Below, in pieces: positions 5,957-8,258 of a DNA stretch of 8,258 nucleotides. The DNA is taken from the NCBI GenBank assembly GCA_045801465.1, contig JBJMSU010000194.1, forward strand, positions 1 through 8,258, written 5' to 3'. How positions within the stretch are numbered: position 1 is the first letter of the stretch; every line of letters begins with the position of its first letter. The DNA comes from DATFWC01 sp045801465 (GTDB taxonomy: Bacteria > Pseudomonadota > Alphaproteobacteria > Rhizobiales > Xanthobacteraceae). Under the pieces are notes generated by a model. It saw nothing but the letters and a program-made list of their open reading frames with translations. It made no database searches and had not been told where the DNA came from. The position numbers and the translations under genes were made by a program.

Positions 5957-6847
5957 ATGGCTAAGATAGCAAGTTGGCCGAATGGCAAGCGGATTGCGGT
6001 CTCGGTCACGGTGATGTTCGAGACGTGGTCGGAAGGAAGCGCGCCGAGCTATTCGGTGCAGACCACGCACCTCAAGCCCGGCACCGTCGACCACGCCGGC
6101 AAGGCATGGTCCACCTATGGAGGCCGCGTCGGCGTGTGGCGCCTCATCCGCATGCTCGACCGCCTGCAAATCCCCGGCACGTTCTTCACCAATGCCCGCT
6201 GCGCCGAAGAATATCCCGCTGCCGTCAAGCAGATCGTCGCGTCCGGCCACGACCTTGCCGGCCATGCCTACACGCAGGACCAGCTTCTGGCCTACATGCC
6301 GGTTGGCGAACAGGAGGCTACGATCCGCCGCAGCGTCGACCTGCTCGAATCGTGCGGCGGCAAGAAGGTCACCGGCTGGAACAGCCCGGTGCTGGCGTTT
6401 ACGCCGGAGACCGCGGGGTTCCTCGCCAAGGCCGGCCTGAAATGGACCACCGATGTCACCTACGCGGATCTTCCCATCCGCATCGCCACGCCGCACGGCG
6501 TCATCGCCGGGGTGCCGACCACCGACTTTTCCGACAACCGCGTGATGCGTGCCTCGCCGCGCGATCTCTACGACGTGTACAGAGGGACCTTCGACTATCT
6601 CCTCGCCAACGAGCCCATGGGATTGCTGGTGCTGGTGATCCATTGCCATTTCGGCGGCCGGCCGTTGATCACCGCCGTGCTGGACGAGGTGCTGCGATAC
6701 ATCTCCAAATCGCGCAGCGTCTGGTTTGCCCGGCATGAGGAGCTTGCCGATTGGGCGCTCGCCGCCGACATGGACGAGCATGCCTATCGCGACCGATTCT
6801 TCACCCCGGCAGCCGCCCCGCGGGCCAAGCCGCGCGCCCGCGCCTGA
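5957..6847 (+). CDS. Polysaccharide deacetylase (NodB-homology/CE4) family protein
   Basis: The 296-residue product fits the NodB/CE4 metal-dependent deacetylase superfamily, in the branch with PuuE-like allantoinases and other amidohydrolase-type relatives. Visible motifs: the strand VTVMFETW (18-24), where Glu22 stands where the motif-1 Asp pair is expected; GTFFTNARCAEEYP (74-87); the metal-binding HDLAGH (His98 and His103); GWNSPVLAFTPET (140-152), with Asn where many relatives have Arg; and VIHCHFGGRP near 228-236, the motif-5 His region. No signal peptide is seen, so it is probably cytoplasmic and more likely acts on a small amide or ureide than on cell wall; the substrate is unknown. 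ATG 5957 has AGGA seven bases upstream, placed inside the end of the TctC remnant. The intact gene following a dead receptor suggests a partly lost uptake and catabolic locus. Confidence 0.88.
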   Translation: MAKIASWPNGKRIAVSVTVMFETWSEGSAPSYSVQTTHLKPGTVDHAGKAWSTYGGRVGVWRLIRMLDRLQIPGTFFTNARCAEEYPAAVKQIVASGHDLAGHAYTQDQLLAYMPVGEQEATIRRSVDLLESCGGKKVTGWNSPVLAFTPETAGFLAKAGLKWTTDVTYADLPIRIATPHGVIAGVPTTDFSDNRVMRASPRDLYDVYRGTFDYLLANEPMGLLVLVIHCHFGGRPLITAVLDEVLRYISKSRSVWFARHEELADWALAADMDEHAYRDRFFTPAAAPRAKPRARA

Positions 6848-6865
6848 TCCTTGAGACTACGCTGC

Positions 6866-7642
6866 TCACGCCGCGATGCCGGCGATGAAGCGCGTGATGT
6901 GGCCGACAAACTCGTCCTTGCGCTCGATATGGGCGAGGTGGCCGCAGTTGCGGATCACCTCGAGTCGAGATTGCGGGATGAGCTCGGCGAAGGTCTTGCC
7001 GTAGGCCGGCGGGATGACCTTGTCGTCATCGCCCCACAGGATCAGCGTCGGCACGTCGATGCGGTGCAGCCATTTGGCGAGGTGCGGATTGTAGAGCCGC
7101 GGCTGCCACGCAAGCCTCGCCATGGTGGCTCGGTTCCCCATCGCCATGGTCTGCTCGGCTTCCGAGACCGGACGATCCAGCGCCTGCTTCGTCCATTCGG
7201 GATCGTGGAACAGGTTGCGCGCCGATTCCTCAGCCGACCACATGAAGATGTCGCCCTTGGCTACGCCTTCGAGGTGAATTCCGGCCGGCGCGGCCAGCAC
7301 CAGCGAGGCGAGGGCGGGCGAACGGCGCACCGCGACCTCGGCGGCCACCCAGCCGCCGAGCGAAGTGCCCACGAGGTGCACGCGGGCGAGCCCGAGCGCT
7401 TCGATCAGGTCGAGATAGAAGTAGGCGAGGTCGCCCACGTTATCGAGCCATTGCGGTGTTTCGGAGCCGCCGAAGCCGGGATGCTCGGGAACGATCACGT
7501 CGAACGTTTGCGCGAGGTCGGCCATGAACGGCCGCCACTCGCTCGCCCCGTTGCCGCCGTGGAGAAACAGAAGCGGCGCGCCGCGCCCCTCGCGCATCAT
7601 GCGGATCCTGCAGCCGGCGACTGTCGCGAAGCTTTCTTGCAT
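6866..7642 (-). CDS. Alpha/beta-fold hydrolase
   Basis: The 258-residue product is a complete single-domain alpha/beta hydrolase. The oxyanion-hole region is HGGNG (28-32). The nucleophile elbow is GTSLGG with Ser94. The catalytic acid is probably Asp207 in WGDDDKVIP. The catalytic His is His235 in NCGHLAHIE. A helical cap covers about residues 125-190. Members hydrolyse esters, C-C bonds of ring-cleavage products, or similar small substrates; the sequence alone does not decide which. The ATG at 7642 has AGGTG four bases upstream on the minus strand. It converges on the deacetylase with only 18 bp between the stops. It has no minus-strand partner upstream, since a terminator-shaped hairpin lies at 7741-7780, so it probably has its own promoter in 7643-7740. 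Confidence 0.93.
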   Translation of the reverse strand: MQESFATVAGCRIRMMREGRGAPLLFLHGGNGASEWRPFMADLAQTFDVIVPEHPGFGGSETPQWLDNVGDLAYFYLDLIEALGLARVHLVGTSLGGWVAAEVAVRRSPALASLVLAAPAGIHLEGVAKGDIFMWSAEESARNLFHDPEWTKQALDRPVSEAEQTMAMGNRATMARLAWQPRLYNPHLAKWLHRIDVPTLILWGDDDKVIPPAYGKTFAELIPQSRLEVIRNCGHLAHIERKDEFVGHITRFIAGIAA

Positions 7643-7655
7643 CAGTCACCTGTCG

Positions 7656-7793
7656 TCCGAAGCATTTTCAAGCGAAGTCTGGCCGGACTTGATCAGGCTC
7701 GGCACCGGTTCGCGTCACGAACATGCGACAAACTAAAAATCGAGCGGCTTCAGACGGCACATCCAGTCTGAAACCGCTCGGATCATGCTTCAA
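7656..7793. repeat. Probable dispersed intergenic repeat element of Bradyrhizobium type
   Basis: Pieces of this stretch match, from memory, an intergenic repeat common in Bradyrhizobium/Rhodopseudomonas-like genomes: TTTTCAAGCGAAGT (7665-7678), CACCGGTTCGCGT (7703-7715), a CAAACTAAAAATC segment leading into an inverted repeat (7741-7780), and GATCATGCTTCAA (7781-7793). About 22 bases between the first two blocks look inserted relative to the form I remember. It has no coding capacity that I can support. Membership is recollection, not a search result; only the inverted repeat is proved by the sequence here. Confidence 0.45.
7741..7780 (-). terminator. Rho-independent-type terminator hairpin on the minus strand
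   Basis: CGAGCGGCTTCAGAC (7741-7755) and GTCTGAAACCGCTCG (7766-7780) form a 15-bp stem with one C-A mismatch and a 10-nt loop. On the minus strand the stem is followed directly by ATTTTTAGTTTG (complement of 7740 down to 7729), giving a classic stem plus T-tract. It would stop minus-strand transcription about 100 bp before the alpha/beta hydrolase start, insulating that gene from anything transcribed leftward from 8072 onward. On the plus strand there is no T-tract. Confidence 0.65.
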
Positions 7794-7902
7794 CATGTCG
7801 GCTTCGGACAACAGCTGCGCGCGGGGGTGCCGTACATTGCGAGAGGAAGTGAGAGCTATGACCGCTGTTGCGCGCGATGACGCGCGCCGAGCGACAATAC
7901 GC

Positions 7903-8050
7903 AACGCGCGCATGAAGGCGCGGCGTGAGCTCGAAATGGATCTGCGCATGGCGCTCACGAATAACCGAGTTCGAGCTGCACTATCAGCCGCTCGTCAGCC
8001 TGCAAACCAACGAAATTACCGCCTTCGAGTCAGCGCGGTGGCATCAGCGA
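7903..8050 (+). pseudogene. Decayed fragment of a GGDEF-EAL cyclic-di-GMP protein
   Basis: Frame 1 (about 7903-7965) reads NARMKARRELEMDLRMALTN, the usual linker between GGDEF and EAL domains. After one extra base at about 7966, frame 2 continues with EFELHYQPLVSLQTNEITAF (7967 onward), the standard start of an EAL phosphodiesterase domain. The signature that should read EALLRW is eroded to ESARW with a missing codon, and similarity fades by about 8050. No GGDEF domain precedes it and no EAL catalytic core follows. This is a small frameshifted remnant of about 50 codons with no expected activity. Frame 1 stays open from an ATG at 7858 to the window edge, but the translation after 7966 has no recognisable content. 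Confidence 0.8.
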
Positions 8051-8071
8051 TTGCGCAGCGGGAGCACGCCG

Positions 8072-8258
8072 TCAGTGCGAGAGACCGTGGCCGGACCCGT
8101 CATCTGTCCGCGTGCGGCGCAGCCGAAAGGCTTCGATCGACCGCCGCCGTGCTTGGCGTCGCACCCACGATGCGCGGCTCTCGGGATCGTGAGCCTGCTT
8201 GTCGAGGCTGCGCAGCGCTTCCAGGATGTCGTCGACCGAAACTTCGCGTCGACTACCG
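8072..8258 (-). CDS. Possible C-terminus of an unrecognised minus-strand protein (5' truncated by window)
   Basis: On the minus strand a frame open from the window edge ends at a TGA (complement of 8072-8074), giving 61 residues. It includes SVDDILEALRSLDKQAHDP followed by a strongly basic stretch rich in Arg and a short polar tail. Codons end mostly in G or C, as in the other genes here, and the composition looks like a real helical C-terminus with an amphipathic pattern. I recognise no domain. The overlapping plus-strand frame has poorer codon bias, which favours this strand. The terminator-like hairpin at 7741-7780 could end its transcript, although it lies about 290 bp downstream across the GGDEF-EAL scrap. 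Confidence 0.45.
   Translation of the reverse strand, partial: GSRREVSVDDILEALRSLDKQAHDPESRASWVRRQARRRSIEAFRLRRTRTDDGSGHGLSH

Noticed and set aside
5665..5964. A small secreted protein of about 100 residues as a functional gene
   Set aside because: The last part of the frame is out-of-frame sequence beyond a deletion junction; the true C-terminal segment of a solute-binding protein is visible in another frame, so this is a pseudogene.
5852..6781. Open minus-strand frame of about 310 codons opposite the deacetylase
   Set aside because: The plus-strand product carries the deacetylase motifs and a good ribosome binding site; the opposite frame is Gly/His/Arg-rich with no domain.
6851..7771. 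Open plus-strand frame opposite the alpha/beta hydrolase
   Set aside because: The minus strand has a full catalytic triad and a good ribosome binding site; the plus-strand translation has no motifs.
7858..8258. Plus-strand frame from an ATG at 7858 open to the window edge, as a new gene
   Set aside because: It only looks protein-like for the 20 or so codons of the GGDEF-EAL linker; after the frameshift near 7966 the translation loses all similarity and overlaps a better minus-strand frame.

Overview
The window is GC-rich and reads as chromosomal DNA of an alphaproteobacterium, most likely a Hyphomicrobiales member of the Bradyrhizobium/Rhodopseudomonas/Xanthobacteraceae type. This rests on the complex I NDUFA9-type C-terminus next to uppP, the GST-queG-SDR gene order, and intergenic palindromes that resemble repeats I remember from those genomes. 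It is inference from gene content; no search was run.

Layout. Positions 1-101 hold the C-terminus of a plus-strand NDUFA9-like protein. It converges on uppP (minus, 169-975, undecaprenyl-diphosphate phosphatase) across a heptamer-repeat hairpin. Divergent from uppP is a three-gene plus-strand cluster, 1169-3933: a glutathione S-transferase-like protein, queG (epoxyqueuosine reductase; its start is unusual and probably overlaps the GST stop) and an atypical SDR-fold protein. Next come two tandem paralogous genes, 4007-4702 and 4870-5583. Each encodes a short cytoplasmic N-terminus, one membrane helix and a coiled-coil-rich domain. I do not recognise their function.

Positions 5665-5953 are a broken TctC/Bug-type periplasmic solute-binding protein gene. 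Its first ~70 codons are joined out of frame to its last ~26 codons, so the middle is deleted. An intact polysaccharide-deacetylase-family gene follows at once (5957-6847), and an alpha/beta hydrolase converges on it (minus, 6866-7642). Together these look like the remains of a small uptake-and-hydrolysis catabolic locus.

The right end (7643-8258) is decayed sequence. It holds a dispersed-repeat-like element with a minus-strand terminator-shaped hairpin, a frameshifted scrap of a GGDEF-EAL protein (about 7903-8050), and what is probably the C-terminus of a minus-strand gene running off the edge (8072-8258).

I saw no tRNA, rRNA, CRISPR array, transposase or complete mobile element. The most original material is the tandem membrane/coiled-coil pair, with a hairpin over the first gene's ribosome binding site, and the two gene remnants. 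Housekeeping genes make up most of the rest.
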